From positions 372,001 through 436,000 of the forward strand of contig NZ_LN898220.1 in assembly GCF_001457815.1 (NCBI RefSeq): a DNA stretch of 64,000 nt, written 5' to 3'. Shown here piece by piece: positions 1 through 8,043 of this stretch. The DNA is from Vitreoscilla massiliensis. Its GTDB lineage: Bacteria; Pseudomonadota; Gammaproteobacteria; Burkholderiales; Neisseriaceae. Numbering within the stretch: the first letter of the stretch is position 1; each line of letters begins with the position of its first letter. The translations under genes were made by a program, and so were the position numbers. The notes beneath the pieces are model-generated. The model was not told the DNA's origin, did not search any database, and was given only the letters and a program-made list of their open reading frames with translations.

Positions 1-538
1 CACCCACGCCGGCAAATACAGACAAACCACTGTGTGCTTTAGCGATGTTGTTAATCAATTCCATCATGTTCACGGTTTTGCCCACACCGGCACCACCGAA
101 CAAGCCCACTTTACCACCCTTAGCGAATGGGCAAAGCAAGTCAATCACTTTGATACCGGTTTCCAACAATTCGGTAGAGCTAGACAACTCATCGAATTTA
201 GGAGCGGCACGGTGAATGGCCAAACCTGTTTCAGCGCCGATAGGACCGGCTTCGTCTACAGGGTTGCCCAACACGTCCATAATACGGCCCAAGGTTTTTA
301 CACCCACTGGTACAGTAATAGGGTTACCGGTGTTGGTCACTGCCAAACCACGTTTCAAACCATCTGAACTGCCCATGGCAATGGTACGTACCACGCCATC
401 ACCCAACAATTGTTGGACTTCAAGGGTCAGATCAGCGTCAACCAATTTCAGGGCGTCAAACACATTAGGGATGGCATCACGTGGAAATTCCACGTCTACC
501 ACTGGCCCAATGATTTGAACGATTTTGCCTTGGCTCAT
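1..538 (-). CDS. atpD: ATP synthase F1 subunit beta (5' part; gene continues past window start)
   Basis: Catalytic beta subunit of the F1 sector, which makes ATP at the cytoplasmic face of the inner membrane. About 179 N-terminal residues are visible, starting MSQGKIVQIIGPVVDVEF, the usual start of AtpD. The beta-barrel domain is followed by the Walker A loop GGAGVGKT near residue 155. The start at 538 follows a short AT-rich gap after atpG. The gene is cut by the window edge, so the catalytic Glu and the C-terminal domain are not seen. It is part of the atpIBEFHAGD operon on the minus strand. Family assignment is certain from sequence and context. Confidence 0.97.
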   Translation of the reverse strand, partial: MSQGKIVQIIGPVVDVEFPRDAIPNVFDALKLVDADLTLEVQQLLGDGVVRTIAMGSSDGLKRGLAVTNTGNPITVPVGVKTLGRIMDVLGNPVDEAGPIGAETGLAIHRAAPKFDELSSSTELLETGIKVIDLLCPFAKGGKVGLFGGAGVGKTVNMMELINNIAKAHSGLSVFAGVG

Positions 539-562
539 TATCGTATCCTAATGTATTGGAGG

Positions 563-575
563 TTACAGGCCGCTT
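563..575 (-). repeat. DUS-like motif at the atpG stop codon
   Basis: One copy of the repeated AAGCGGCCTGTAA motif. On the minus strand the atpG stop codon TAA forms its first bases (TAAGCGGCCTGTAAC). This is the only full copy inside the atp operon; imperfect ones lie near 2742 and 5053. Confidence 0.8.
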
Positions 576-1446
576 ATACGGCTGCTGCACCCGCCACAAT
601 TTCTGACAACTCTGTGGTAATTGCCGCTTGACGCGACTTGTTGTATACCAAACGCAATTCTTTAATGGCATTGCCTGCATTGTCGGTTGCGGCTTTCATT
701 GCAACCATACGCGCGGCTTGTTCTGATGCCATGTTTTCACTGACAGATTGGTACACCACAGACTCTACATATCGACGTACTAAGAATTCAAGTACAGACA
801 TAGGGTCAGGTTCGTAGATGTAGTCCCAGTTGTGAGATGCTGTTTCGCCTGGCTCTAACACATCTTCAGGCAAAGGCAACAACTGTTCCAAACGTGGCTC
901 TTGTTTCATGGTGTTGACAAACTTAGAGTAAACCAAGTAAATCGCATCCAATTGACCTTTGGTGTAGCGGTCGAACAATACCGAGATGGCGCCCAATAAA
1001 GGTTCCATTTTGGGGGTATCGCCCAAGCCCACTTCGCTGGCCACCACATTCACTTGAGCACGTTGGCACGCAGCCAAACCTTTGCTGCCCAAGCAAACCA
1101 CATCACTTTTGATTCCTTCAGCGTCCAATTCCGCTACTTTAGCGAAGAAACGCTTCAGCGAGTTGGCATTCAGACCACCACACAAACCTTTGTCAGTGGA
1201 AACCAAAATAAAGCCAACTCGTCCAGAACCGGTGTGTTTTTTCAACAATGGCACTTCAACCTCTTGGTTAGAATCTGCCAAGTGAGCCATCACACCACGA
1301 ACTTTGTCTGCGTACGGACGCGCTTGGCGCATCCGTTCTTGAGTCTTACGCATCTTGGAAGTAGACACCATTTGCATCGCTTTAGTGATCTTTTGGGTAT
1401 TTTGAACACTGCGAATCTTGGTGAGAATTTCCTTTCCTACTGCCAT
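574..1446 (-). CDS. atpG: ATP synthase F1 subunit gamma
   Basis: Central stalk subunit that rotates inside the alpha3beta3 ring. The 290-residue product has the expected N-terminal helix (MAVGKEILTKIRSVQNTQKI, then TKAMQMVSTSKMRK) and the C-terminal helix with ASEQAARMVAMKAATDNA and a terminal AAITTELSEIVAGA segment, both signatures of the family. Length is normal. A GGAG box precedes the ATG. The gene lies between atpA (21-nt gap) and atpD in the standard order. Its stop codon is merged with a DUS copy. Confidence 0.98.
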   Translation of the reverse strand: MAVGKEILTKIRSVQNTQKITKAMQMVSTSKMRKTQERMRQARPYADKVRGVMAHLADSNQEVEVPLLKKHTGSGRVGFILVSTDKGLCGGLNANSLKRFFAKVAELDAEGIKSDVVCLGSKGLAACQRAQVNVVASEVGLGDTPKMEPLLGAISVLFDRYTKGQLDAIYLVYSKFVNTMKQEPRLEQLLPLPEDVLEPGETASHNWDYIYEPDPMSVLEFLVRRYVESVVYQSVSENMASEQAARMVAMKAATDNAGNAIKELRLVYNKSRQAAITTELSEIVAGAAAV

Positions 1447-1467
1447 CTTAAGACTCCTTTTAGCTTA

Positions 1468-3018
1468 TTACGCTTGAACGTAATCAGTTGATGCACGGAA
1501 AGATTGCATTGCTTTAGTCAACGCTTCTTCATCAGCATCAGACATTTTGCCAGAAGCATCCATGTCTTTGATCACATTAGGCAATTGAGTCTTAACGTTT
1601 GACAAGAACTCAGCTTCGAATGCCAAAGCTTTGCTCACAGGAACGCCTTCGTAAGAGCCATTGTTAATCGCCCACAAAGTCAAGGCCATTTCGCCAGTAG
1701 ACAAGGTGTTGAATTGTTTTTGCTTCATCAATTCAGTTACCACTTCACCATGACGCAATTGTTTGCGAGTGGCTTCATCCAAGTCAGATGCGAACTGAGA
1801 GAACGCAGCCAATTCACGGTATTGAGCCAAAGCCAAACGAATACCACCACCCAATTTTTTGATTACTTTGGTTTGCGCTGCACCACCTACGCGAGATACC
1901 GAAATACCTGCGTTGATTGCTGGGCGAATACCAGAGTTGAACAAGTCAGTTTCCAAGAAGATCTGACCGTCGGTAATCGAAATGACGTTGGTAGGTACGA
2001 AAGCAGACACGTCACCCGCTTGGGTTTCAATGATAGGCAATGCAGTCAAAGAACCGGTTTTGCCTTTCACTTCACCGCCAGTTAATTTTTCTACTTCATC
2101 CGCATTGATGCGAGAAGCGCGCTCTAACAAACGAGAGTGCAAGTAGAAAACGTCACCAGGGTAAGCTTCACGGCCAGGTGGACGACGCAACAACAATGAG
2201 ATTTGACGGTAAGCAACGGCTTGTTTAGACAAGTCATCGTACACAATCAAAGAATCTTCACCGCGGTCACGGAAGTATTCACCCATTGCACAACCTGAGT
2301 AAGGGGCAATGTATTGCAAAGCGGCAGCTTCAGAAGCTGTTGCTGCAACGATGATGGTGTGATCCATCGCACCGTGTTGTTCCAATTGACGAACCACGTT
2401 AGCGATAGAAGAAGCTTTTTGACCAATCGCCACATAGATACAGATAACGCCAGTACCTTTTTGGTTAACGATTGCGTCCAATGCCACAGCAGTTTTACCT
2501 GTTTGACGGTCACCAATGATCAACTCACGTTGACCACGACCAACTGGAACCATAGAGTCAATGGCTTTCAAACCAGTTTGCATTGGTTGGTCTACAGATT
2601 GACGTGCAATCACGCCTGGGGCAATTTTTTCGATAGGTGAAGATGCGCTTGTGTTGATTGGACCTTTACCGTCGATAGGTTGACCCAAAGCATTTACCAC
2701 GCGACCAACCAATTCACGACCGACTGGAACTTCCAGAATACGGCCTGTACAGGTTACTTCGTCACCCTCTTTGATGTGCTCGTATTCACCCAAGATCACC
2801 ACACCAACGGAATCGCGCTCTAAGTTCATCGCTAAACCGAATGTGTTGCCTGGGAATGCAAGCATCTCACCTTGCATCACGTCTGATAAGCCATGCACGC
2901 GCACAATACCATCGGTCACAGAAATCACAGTACCACGGGTACGAATTTCTTGCGCAACCGACAAATTGTCGATTTTGGCTTTAATCAAATCGCTGATTTC
3001 AGCAGGATTAAGCTGCAT
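1468..3018 (-). CDS. atpA: ATP synthase F1 subunit alpha
   Basis: Non-catalytic nucleotide-binding alpha subunit of F1. The 516-residue product starts MQLNPAEISDLIKAKIDNLS and contains the Walker A loop GDRQTGKT near residue 170 and the family signature around PAINAGISVSRVGGAAQ. Length is typical for bacterial AtpA (about 510-515). An AGGAG ribosome-binding site precedes the ATG. It sits between atpH and atpG, as in other proteobacterial operons. Confidence 0.98.
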   Translation of the reverse strand: MQLNPAEISDLIKAKIDNLSVAQEIRTRGTVISVTDGIVRVHGLSDVMQGEMLAFPGNTFGLAMNLERDSVGVVILGEYEHIKEGDEVTCTGRILEVPVGRELVGRVVNALGQPIDGKGPINTSASSPIEKIAPGVIARQSVDQPMQTGLKAIDSMVPVGRGQRELIIGDRQTGKTAVALDAIVNQKGTGVICIYVAIGQKASSIANVVRQLEQHGAMDHTIIVAATASEAAALQYIAPYSGCAMGEYFRDRGEDSLIVYDDLSKQAVAYRQISLLLRRPPGREAYPGDVFYLHSRLLERASRINADEVEKLTGGEVKGKTGSLTALPIIETQAGDVSAFVPTNVISITDGQIFLETDLFNSGIRPAINAGISVSRVGGAAQTKVIKKLGGGIRLALAQYRELAAFSQFASDLDEATRKQLRHGEVVTELMKQKQFNTLSTGEMALTLWAINNGSYEGVPVSKALAFEAEFLSNVKTQLPNVIKDMDASGKMSDADEEALTKAMQSFRASTDYVQA

Positions 3019-3028
3019 GAAACATCTC

Positions 3029-3565
3029 CTAATTAGTCATTGCCGCGTACAGCTTTTGTAATTCAGCTTGTACGGACAGATCCAGCACTTGGTCACCCAC
3101 TTCAACTTTTACGCCGCCGATTAATTCTGGGTCTACCACCACTTTAGCATCCAATTTACTACCCACTTTGGCTTGTAAATCCAAAACCAATTGTGAGAAT
3201 TGTTCTTCCGACAATGGGAAGGCACTGTAAATCACTGCTTTTTTGATGTGACTGGCAGACAAATAGAGGGCTTGAAATTGAGTGAAAATCTCTGGCAAAG
3301 CATTTAAACGATCATTTTCTGCCAAAGTGCTCAAGAACGCTTGCATGCGCTCATCAGCACCTTCGGGCAGCAGTCCCAACAATACCGCAGCTTTTTCGTC
3401 TGCAGATTGTTCAGGACGATCAATGGCAGCGGCTACTTTTGGCACCGCAATGGCCTGAGCCAGATTTTCTAAGACGGCGACCCAATCACCAGTCTTATTG
3501 TGTTCTATTGCCAAACTGTATAACGCTTTTGCGTAAGGTCTGGCTACGGTTGCCAACTCAGCCAT
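3029..3565 (-). CDS. atpH: ATP synthase F1 subunit delta
   Basis: Peripheral stalk subunit linking F1 to the b-subunit dimer. The 178-residue product begins MAELATVARPYAKALYSLA, the classic AtpH N-terminus. It ends with the conserved C-terminal region (DPELIGGVKVEVGDQVLDLSV), where Gly-Gly and the Val-Gly-Asp turn are family hallmarks. It is preceded by an AGGAG box, separated from atpF by 4 nt and from atpA by about 10 nt, so the three are probably translationally coupled. Confidence 0.97.
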   Translation of the reverse strand: MAELATVARPYAKALYSLAIEHNKTGDWVAVLENLAQAIAVPKVAAAIDRPEQSADEKAAVLLGLLPEGADERMQAFLSTLAENDRLNALPEIFTQFQALYLSASHIKKAVIYSAFPLSEEQFSQLVLDLQAKVGSKLDAKVVVDPELIGGVKVEVGDQVLDLSVQAELQKLYAAMTN

Positions 3566-3569
3566 AAGG

Positions 3570-4040
3570 TCACAGCTCCTGTTTCAAGGTGCTCAAGATG
3601 TCAGCGTGTTTCGCAGCATCCACTTCACGACGCAAGATTTTCTCTGCGCCTTTCACAGCCAATGCACCAACTTGTTCACGCAAAGTTTCGCGTGCGCGGT
3701 TGGCTTCAGTTTCCACTTCCGCACGGGCTTGAGCCACGATGCGAGCCGCTTCTTCACTGGCTTGTGTGCGAGCTTCCTCAACGATTTGCGCTGCACGTTT
3801 GTCAGCATTGGCCACCAATTCGGCGACCTGCTGACGACCTTCGGCTAAAGTTTCTGCAACACGTTTTTCTGCCTGTTCAGCATCGCTTTTACCACGTTCA
3901 GCAGCAGCCAAACCTTCAGCGATTTTGTTGGCACGCTCGTCTAACGCTTTCACGATTGGAGGCCATACGAATTTAATCGTAAAGATAACCAAGATCAGGA
4001 AAACAATTAACTGAGCAATTAAGGTTGCATTAATATTCAC
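3570..4040 (-). CDS. atpF: ATP synthase Fo subunit b
   Basis: Membrane-anchored peripheral stalk subunit. The 156-residue product has one N-terminal transmembrane helix (about residues 5-25, LIAQLIVFLILVIFTIKF). A long charged, Ala/Glu/Arg-rich helix follows, as expected for the dimeric coiled coil that contacts delta and F1. The start codon appears to be GTG (MNINATLIAQ) with AAAAGG upstream; no in-frame ATG gives the membrane anchor. Length matches the 156 residues usual in proteobacteria. Confidence 0.97.
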   Translation of the reverse strand: MNINATLIAQLIVFLILVIFTIKFVWPPIVKALDERANKIAEGLAAAERGKSDAEQAEKRVAETLAEGRQQVAELVANADKRAAQIVEEARTQASEEAARIVAQARAEVETEANRARETLREQVGALAVKGAEKILRREVDAAKHADILSTLKQEL

Positions 4041-4098
4041 GATCTTAACCTTTTGGTAGTGTTAATCAAAATAGCGTTTTTAAAAACACTTATTTGAA

Positions 4099-4335
4099 TT
4101 AGCCTGCAAATGGGTTAACGAACGCGAACAACAATGCAATAGCAACACCGATCAAGAACGCAGCGTCGATCAAACCAGCGATCAAGAACAATTTAGTTTG
4201 CAAAGAACCCATTAATTCTGGTTGACGTGCAGAAGATTCCAAGTATTTAGAACCAACCAAACCAATACCGATAGCAGCGCCCATAGCACCGAAAGCAACG
4301 ATCAAACCACAAGCGATAGCGATTAAACCACCCAT
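4099..4335 (-). CDS. atpE: ATP synthase Fo subunit c
   Basis: Proteolipid of the rotating c-ring. The 78-residue product is two transmembrane helices around the polar loop (ESSARQPE, with conserved Arg-Gln-Pro). The proton-carrying carboxylate is Asp57 in the second helix (GLIDAAFLIGV). The Gln and paired Glu/Ser-Thr positions that mark sodium-type rings are not evident, so a proton-driven enzyme is inferred. A strong AGGAG box precedes it, in line with the high stoichiometry needed. Confidence 0.97.
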   Translation of the reverse strand: MGGLIAIACGLIVAFGAMGAAIGIGLVGSKYLESSARQPELMGSLQTKLFLIAGLIDAAFLIGVAIALLFAFVNPFAG

Positions 4336-4418
4336 TTTAAAACTCCTAGATAAAGAAAGGGATAAAACAAACTACAAACATTTCAACTAATGAAATTCTT
4401 TTTAAACACACTTCACAA

Positions 4419-5276
4419 TCAGTGATGATCGTGGGCTTGGCCGATGTATACGAACGCCAACACCATGAAAATAAACGCTTGCAAAGTAATGATCAAAATA
4501 TGGAAGATTGCCCAAGCAGAGCCTGCCAAGATGTGCACCAAGAACAAGATAGGGTCTAAGATACCAACAGAACCACCTACTGCCCAAGAACCGCCCAACA
4601 ACGCAATCAATAAGAATACCAATTCACCGGCGTACATATTACCGAAAAGTCGCATACCATGTGAAACGGTTTTTGAAATAAATTCAAGAATTTGCATGAA
4701 GAAGTTCACGGGTGCCACTTTGATACCAAATGGCGCTGAGAACATTTCGTGCATCCAGCCACCAAAACCTTTGATTTTGATGCTGTAGTAGATACATAAC
4801 AACAACACACCAATGGCCAAAGCCAATGGGGTATTCAAGTCAGCAGTAGGCACCACACGCAAGTAAGCATGGTGATCGCCTTGAATCCACTGCCAAATCA
4901 CTGGCAACAAGTCCACAGGCAACAAGTCCATCGCATTCATAATGAAAATCCACACAAACAAGGTCAAGCCCAAAGGCGCAACCACTTTGCGGGATTCGGC
5001 ATTATCAATCACTGATTTGCACATATCATCGACGAATTCAATCATCAATTCACAAGCGGCCTGAAAACGGGTTGGTACACCTGCTGTCGCAGTTTTGGCA
5101 CCACGCCATAAAACAAACAATACCAACACACCCAACAAAGCTGATACCACGATACTGTCTAAATTCCAGTATGAGAAATCAACGATGCTTTTTTGTGCAT
5201 GCGGTTGGTTTGTGTAGTTCACCAAGTGGTGATTGATATACTCCGCGGCCCAATTGCCGCTGCTTTCACTCGCCAT
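4419..5276 (-). CDS. atpB: ATP synthase Fo subunit a
   Basis: Stator channel subunit that passes protons to the c-ring. The 285-residue polytopic protein contains the essential arginine segment HGMRLFGNMYAGEL in the fourth helix, and a C-terminal helix with LQAFIFMVLAFVYIGQA. It ends AHDHH. Its first codons overlap the end of atpI by 11 nt, so it is probably co-translated. Length is in the normal range for betaproteobacterial AtpB (270-290). Confidence 0.97.
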   Translation of the reverse strand: MASESSGNWAAEYINHHLVNYTNQPHAQKSIVDFSYWNLDSIVVSALLGVLVLFVLWRGAKTATAGVPTRFQAACELMIEFVDDMCKSVIDNAESRKVVAPLGLTLFVWIFIMNAMDLLPVDLLPVIWQWIQGDHHAYLRVVPTADLNTPLALAIGVLLLCIYYSIKIKGFGGWMHEMFSAPFGIKVAPVNFFMQILEFISKTVSHGMRLFGNMYAGELVFLLIALLGGSWAVGGSVGILDPILFLVHILAGSAWAIFHILIITLQAFIFMVLAFVYIGQAHDHH

Positions 5277-5616
5277 GATTTAATTTCCAAAAAACAATAA
5301 AAACAATGTGACTGGCTAAAAATAGGCCGATTATGAATGGCAACCACATGATTTGGCTATGGAAGAAAAACATAATCAACAACAACATCACCGTTGCCAG
5401 TGCTATTTTTAAACCCTCTGCCATTAAAAAACCTGCGTACGACAACAATGGACTTTGTGAAAAAAGGTTTAAAAGTAACACCGCGATAGCCGTAGGCACT
5501 GCGTAACACAACCCACCTATCACTCCTGATACTGCGGCTTCCTGCCCCCATATAGGGTATAAAACCAGGCCGAATAGCGCCACAACCAAGAGTTGATATG
5601 AAATAATTTTCTTCAT
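5266..5616 (-). CDS. atpI: ATP synthase subunit I (AtpI/UncI-type membrane protein)
   Basis: Small membrane protein encoded first in the atp operon; in other bacteria AtpI helps c-ring assembly or magnesium supply. The 116-residue product has four predicted transmembrane stretches: residues about 5-22, 32-52, 60-80 and 92-112. Sequence conservation in this family is weak, so the call rests mainly on length, topology and position directly before atpB. It is the first gene after the promoter at about 5644-5672. Confidence 0.88.
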   Translation of the reverse strand: MKKIISYQLLVVALFGLVLYPIWGQEAAVSGVIGGLCYAVPTAIAVLLLNLFSQSPLLSYAGFLMAEGLKIALATVMLLLIMFFFHSQIMWLPFIIGLFLASHIVFIVFWKLNHGE

Positions 5617-5643
5617 GTTGAGCCGGCCTTTAAAAGCCCCCGT

Positions 5644-5672
5644 ACTATAATGAAAGCGCTTTGTACAGTCAA
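5644..5672 (-). promoter_or_regulatory. Sigma70-type promoter of the atp operon
   Basis: On the minus strand TTGACT (5672-5667) and TATAGT (5649-5644) are separated by exactly 17 nt, close to the consensus for housekeeping sigma factor. The atpI ATG follows about 28 nt after the -10 box. No other comparable promoter was seen within the atp block. Confidence 0.75.
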
Positions 5673-5777
5673 GATAATCAGTAAAATTTTGTCAAACAAA
5701 GCGCAAAAATGATTGTATTTTGAATAGTTTGGCCGCATATTGCGGTGCGACACAAAAAAACAACAGATGTAAACGAT

Positions 5778-6641
5778 TTAGGCCAATTGATCCAAGTTTA
5801 ATGCGTTTAGCATCTGCTGAAATTCTTCAGCATTGTTAAAATGCAAAACCAACTTGCCTTTTTGTTGCTGATTGGCCTGTATTTTCACCGCCAAACCCAA
5901 TTTATCCGCAATGGCGTCCTGTAAGCGCAACACATCCCGATCTTGGCTGGGGGCGGCTTTCTTGGCAGTTTGCGGCGCATCTTGCTGATAAGCCTGTGCT
6001 TGTCGCTCCATCTCCCGCACCGACCACGCCTGCTTAATGGCAGCTTCTGCCAATTGCAATTGCGCCAACACCGGCAAGGTAATCAATGCCCGCGCATGCC
6101 CCATTTCGAGCAAACCTTGATTAATGTGTTGTTGAATTTGCTCAGGCAAGTTTAACAAACGCAAGCTGTTGCTGATGGCACTGCGGCTTTTGCCCACGGC
6201 TTTGGCCAAATTTTCGTGGGTTAAACCAAACTCATCCACCAAGCGCTTATAGCCTTGTGCTTCTTCTACGGGATTTAAATCGGCACGTTGAATGTTCTCG
6301 ATGATGCCCATCGCCAACGCCGCTTCGTCATTGACGGCTTTAATCACCGCAGGAATCTCGGTCAAACCGGCCAATTGGCTGGCGCGCCAGCGCCGTTCTC
6401 CGGCAATCAATTCGTAATCCGACAAACCCAATTCACGCACCACCACCGGCTGTATCAAGCCTTGGGCACTGATGGAGTCGGCCAATTCGGCCAATTCGGT
6501 TTCATCAATGATGCGGCGTGGCTGGTAGCGGCCAGGGCGAATTTGGGTAATGTCCAAAGTGGTCAGTTTGTCGTCGCCACCGGCATCACCACTGGCCAAC
6601 AAAGAATCCAAACCCCGTCCCAAACCTTTTAATTTCGCCAT
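5778..6641 (-). CDS. parB: Chromosome partitioning protein ParB
   Basis: CTP-dependent clamp that loads at parS and organises origin segregation with ParA. The 287-residue product starts MAKLKGLGRGLDSLLAS (the ParA-interacting GLGRGLDALL-type motif). It contains the ParB/Srx nuclease-like box (AGERRWRASQLAGLTEIPAVI, about residues 82-102), the adjacent GIIENIQRADLNPVEEA motif, and a helix-turn-helix (LTHENLAKAVGKSRSAISNSLRLL). The C-terminal dimerisation region follows. The start overlaps the parA stop by one base. No parS-like TGTTTCACGTGAAACA was seen in this window. Confidence 0.97.
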   Translation of the reverse strand: MAKLKGLGRGLDSLLASGDAGGDDKLTTLDITQIRPGRYQPRRIIDETELAELADSISAQGLIQPVVVRELGLSDYELIAGERRWRASQLAGLTEIPAVIKAVNDEAALAMGIIENIQRADLNPVEEAQGYKRLVDEFGLTHENLAKAVGKSRSAISNSLRLLNLPEQIQQHINQGLLEMGHARALITLPVLAQLQLAEAAIKQAWSVREMERQAQAYQQDAPQTAKKAAPSQDRDVLRLQDAIADKLGLAVKIQANQQQKGKLVLHFNNAEEFQQMLNALNLDQLA

Positions 6642-7411
6642 TACGCTTCCACCCTTGCCAATAATTCTTGCGCCAAATCCAAATAAGCCAATGTTCCACG
6701 CGCTTTGGCATCATAAGCCAATGCCGGCATACCGTGACTGGGTGCCTCGGCCAAACGCACATTGCGCGGAATGGTGGTTTCGAACAGCTCGCGGCCAAAA
6801 TGTTCCGTCAATTGTGCCGAAACCTCTTGCGCCAAATTACTGCGCTTATCAAACATGGTGCGCACGATGCCACCAATTTGCAATTGTGGATTGATGGCCA
6901 AACGGATTTTGCGCACCGTGGCCACCAAATCGGAAATGCCTTCTAAGGCGTAATACTCGCACACCATAGGCACGAGCACGGTGTCGGCAGCAACCAAACC
7001 ATTCAGCGTTAACAAAGTCAGTGTGGGCGGACAGTCGATTAAAATGTAATCGTAATCGTCTTTGACGCTGCTTAAGGCGTTTTTCAAACGCATTTCGCGC
7101 GCGATTTCCTGCACCAATTCCACTTCCGCACCTGCCAAAGCACGATTGGCTCCCAACACATCATAGCCACCGTGTTTGCTGTGGTTTAATGCGGCCTGTA
7201 ACTCCACTTCGGCCAATAAAACCCCATACACACCGTGTTTGATGCTGGATTTGTTGATGCCGCTACCGGTGGTGGCATTGCCTTGCGGATCCAAGTCCAC
7301 AATCAACACCTTCTTACCGGCGTGCACCAATGAGGCGGCCAAATTGACAACGGTGGTGGTTTTACCCACCCCGCCCTTCTGATTGGCTACTGCCCACACC
7401 TGCGCTGTCAT
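6641..7411 (-). CDS. parA: Chromosome partitioning ATPase ParA/Soj
   Basis: Deviant Walker ATPase that binds DNA non-specifically and drives ParB-parS separation. The 256-residue product contains the deviant Walker A motif KGGVGKTTTVVNLA (residues about 11-24) with the signature lysine. It also has Walker A' (VLIVDLDPQGNATTG) and Walker B (YDYILIDCPPTLTLLT). Length is typical for chromosomal Soj. It overlaps rsmG by 4 nt (ATGA) and parB by 1 nt. A DUS copy lies inside the gene at about 7188-7202. Confidence 0.97.
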   Translation of the reverse strand: MTAQVWAVANQKGGVGKTTTVVNLAASLVHAGKKVLIVDLDPQGNATTGSGINKSSIKHGVYGVLLAEVELQAALNHSKHGGYDVLGANRALAGAEVELVQEIAREMRLKNALSSVKDDYDYILIDCPPTLTLLTLNGLVAADTVLVPMVCEYYALEGISDLVATVRKIRLAINPQLQIGGIVRTMFDKRSNLAQEVSAQLTEHFGRELFETTIPRNVRLAEAPSHGMPALAYDAKARGTLAYLDLAQELLARVEA

Positions 7412-8043
7412 GCAGACGCGCCTTTTTGTATGATGACCATATGACGTTCAGCCTCCAAAGATGGCACGGTTAATTTGTCCACTTGCGCCACGTGTACGTC
7501 TTCCGGCAATTGGGCAATTTCCTCATACGGATGCACCCCTTTCATCGCCAACCAACGACCGTCAACACGCAACAATTGTGAGGTCAAAGTCACAAAGTCA
7601 CGCAACTCGGCAAACGCACGGCTGGTGATGGCATCGAACTCTATGCCTTCTACGGCTTCAACGCGGCCTGTAATCACTTTCACATTGCTCAAACCCAACT
7701 CAATCACCGCTTGGCTTAAAAATGAGGTCTTTTTGCTATTGGAATCCAACAAGGTAATTTGGATGTCAGGACGGCAAATCGCCGTAGGAATGCCCGGCAT
7801 GCCACCGCCCGAACCCACATCAATCAATTGCGCCACACCATCCAAATATGGCAACAAAGTCAAACTGTCGAGCACATGGTGGCTCAACATCTGGTCTTCT
7901 TGGCGCAGTGCGGTCAGATTATACGTACTGTTCCATTTCAACAATAAGGCAACGTAATCCAGTAATTTTTGTTGTTGTTCTGCTGACAATTCGATTTGCA
8001 TTTGCTGCAAACCCATTTGCAAATAAGGTAAGGCTAAACTCAT
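7408..8043 (-). CDS. rsmG: 16S rRNA (guanine527-N7)-methyltransferase
   Basis: Methylates G527 of 16S rRNA using S-adenosylmethionine. The 211-residue product has the Rossmann SAM-binding segment LIDVGSGGGMPGIPTAI (about residues 72-88) and the following LLDSNSKKTSFLSQAV motif, both diagnostic of RsmG/GidB. It overlaps mnmG upstream (4 nt) and parA downstream (4 nt), forming the widely conserved gidA-gidB-parA-parB order. A DUS copy lies inside the gene near 7662. Confidence 0.96.
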   Translation of the reverse strand: MSLALPYLQMGLQQMQIELSAEQQQKLLDYVALLLKWNSTYNLTALRQEDQMLSHHVLDSLTLLPYLDGVAQLIDVGSGGGMPGIPTAICRPDIQITLLDSNSKKTSFLSQAVIELGLSNVKVITGRVEAVEGIEFDAITSRAFAELRDFVTLTSQLLRVDGRWLAMKGVHPYEEIAQLPEDVHVAQVDKLTVPSLEAERHMVIIQKGASA